The notes beneath the pieces were generated by a model that searched no databases, was not told the DNA's origin, and worked only from the letters and a program-made list of their open reading frames with translations. The translations under genes and the position numbers were made by a program. Positions 63,480-64,000 of a DNA stretch of 64,000 nt are shown one piece after another. Numbering within the stretch: the stretch's first letter is position 1; each line of letters opens with the position of its first letter. This DNA comes from Roseomonas nitratireducens (GTDB lineage: Bacteria; Pseudomonadota; Alphaproteobacteria; Acetobacterales; Acetobacteraceae): the NCBI RefSeq assembly GCF_017813355.1, contig NZ_JAGIYZ010000007.1:124001-188000 (forward strand). Direction: 5' to 3'.

Positions 63480-64000
63480 ATGGCGGACGACACGCGCGCC
63501 CCGGTCGACACGGCGCGGCAGGAGGTGCTGCGCGCGGCGGCCGAGGCGCTGGCCCGCATCGCGCCCGGCCTGCCGGGGGATGCCGGGCGGCTGCTCGCCG
63601 CGCTGCATGCCGGCGTGCCGACCCTGGAACTGGCCGGCGAGCCGCCCGAGGCGCTGGCCGCCGCCGCCGCCAGCCTGTTCTCCTTCGCGGCCGAGCGCCC
63701 GGCCGGGACGGCCAAGGTGCGCGTCCTGCCCGCCGGCCCGGGCACCGGGGCGCGCGCGGTCGCCGAGATCGTCACCGACGACATGCCCTTCCTCGTCGAT
63801 TCCGTGCTTGCCGCGCTGGCGCTGCACGGGCGCGCGGTGGCGAGCCTGCTGCACCCGATCCTGCGCGTCCGCCGCGACGTCGCCGGGCGGCTGCTGGCGA
63901 TCGAGCCGGATGCGCCTTCGCGCGAGAGCATGATGCGCGTGACCCTCGGCCCCGCCGCGCCGGTGCTGTCGGGCATGGGCGGCCGGGCGCCGGAGGGGCT
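63480..64000 (+). CDS. gdhB: NAD-specific glutamate dehydrogenase, N-terminal part (runs off the window)
   Basis: The first 173 codons of a large NAD-glutamate dehydrogenase (about 1600 residues, GDH2 type), which deaminates glutamate to 2-oxoglutarate. Diagnostic N-terminal phrases are AEIVTDDMPFLVDSVLAALALHGRAV, LLHPILRVRRDVAGRLLAIEP and ESMMRVTLGP. Translation begins at ATG 63480 (MADDTRAPVD), with GGAGGAGACGAG just upstream. The gene is open at the right edge and is truncated only by the window. It is divergent from the JmjC gene with 120 bp between the starts. Confidence 0.88.
   Translation, partial: MADDTRAPVDTARQEVLRAAAEALARIAPGLPGDAGRLLAALHAGVPTLELAGEPPEALAAAAASLFSFAAERPAGTAKVRVLPAGPGTGARAVAEIVTDDMPFLVDSVLAALALHGRAVASLLHPILRVRRDVAGRLLAIEPDAPSRESMMRVTLGPAAPVLSGMGGRAPEG

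Overview
The window is about 64 kb of very GC-rich DNA (roughly 70% or more by eye) from a Gram-negative alphaproteobacterium. The lipid A/Kdo genes (waaA, lpxK), an orphan Bug-type solute receptor, an NAD-glutamate dehydrogenase, a Flp pilin and many 4-bp ATGA/GTGA gene overlaps fit Acetobacteraceae (Roseomonas and relatives) best. That placement is inference from gene content and style, not from a marker gene. It reads as ordinary chromosome: no rRNA, tRNA, CRISPR array, intact insertion sequence or phage gene was recognised.

Layout. 1-6 kb: Flp pilin and glycerol kinase on the minus strand; cytochrome P460-like protein, amidohydrolase, RraA-like protein and alpha/beta hydrolase on the plus strand, with a 126-bp palindromic intergenic element between the amidohydrolase and RraA genes. 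6-11 kb: a Tim44-like membrane protein with a clear terminator, two overlapping genes for degenerate EAL-like proteins, and an ABC-2 exporter pair. 11-19 kb: small metabolic genes (GNAT, histidine phosphatase, SYLF protein, YcgN, DapA-like lyase, cupin, DMT permease, YgjP-type protease, MDR oxidoreductase, lipoprotein esterase). 19-24 kb: a binding-protein ABC importer divergent from a sugar-phosphate isomerase-like gene, then a diguanylate cyclase. 25-29 kb: an iclR-TPP enzyme operon divergent from a Bug receptor, with a perfect inverted repeat between them. 29-34 kb: SulP transporter, DUF1622 and DUF3141 proteins, then a gene-poor stretch with a possible gene remnant. 34-42 kb: DAG-kinase-like, LpxH-like and glycosyltransferase genes, thioredoxin, RND efflux pump and adaptor. 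42-46 kb: an envelope operon (lysophospholipid acyltransferase, waaA, lpxK, SDR) ending at a strong terminator. 46-56 kb: M20-like hydrolase coupled to a broken glycosyltransferase gene, MFS permease, DUF4281 pair, mdoH, RibD-like reductase, Baeyer-Villiger monooxygenase, esterase and a histidine-kinase-like fragment protein. 56-64 kb: Crp/Fnr regulator with DUF2892, ftsK, an EF-hand protein coupled to a five-repeat cysteine-paired secreted protein, an OmpA-like protein coupled to a JmjC oxygenase, and the start of NAD-glutamate dehydrogenase.

Functional threads. Envelope biogenesis dominates: Kdo and lipid A synthesis, an LpxH-like hydrolase, OpgH-type glucan synthesis, FtsK, OmpA-like and repeat proteins. 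Small-molecule uptake and catabolism come second. Least explained are the five-repeat protein with its coupled EF-hand partner, the paired EAL-like proteins (one with a four-cysteine tail) beside an ABC-2 exporter, and several enzyme-like genes that have lost expected catalytic residues (SDR, M20, histidine-kinase fragment). All assignments come from reading sequence motifs; no database search was run.
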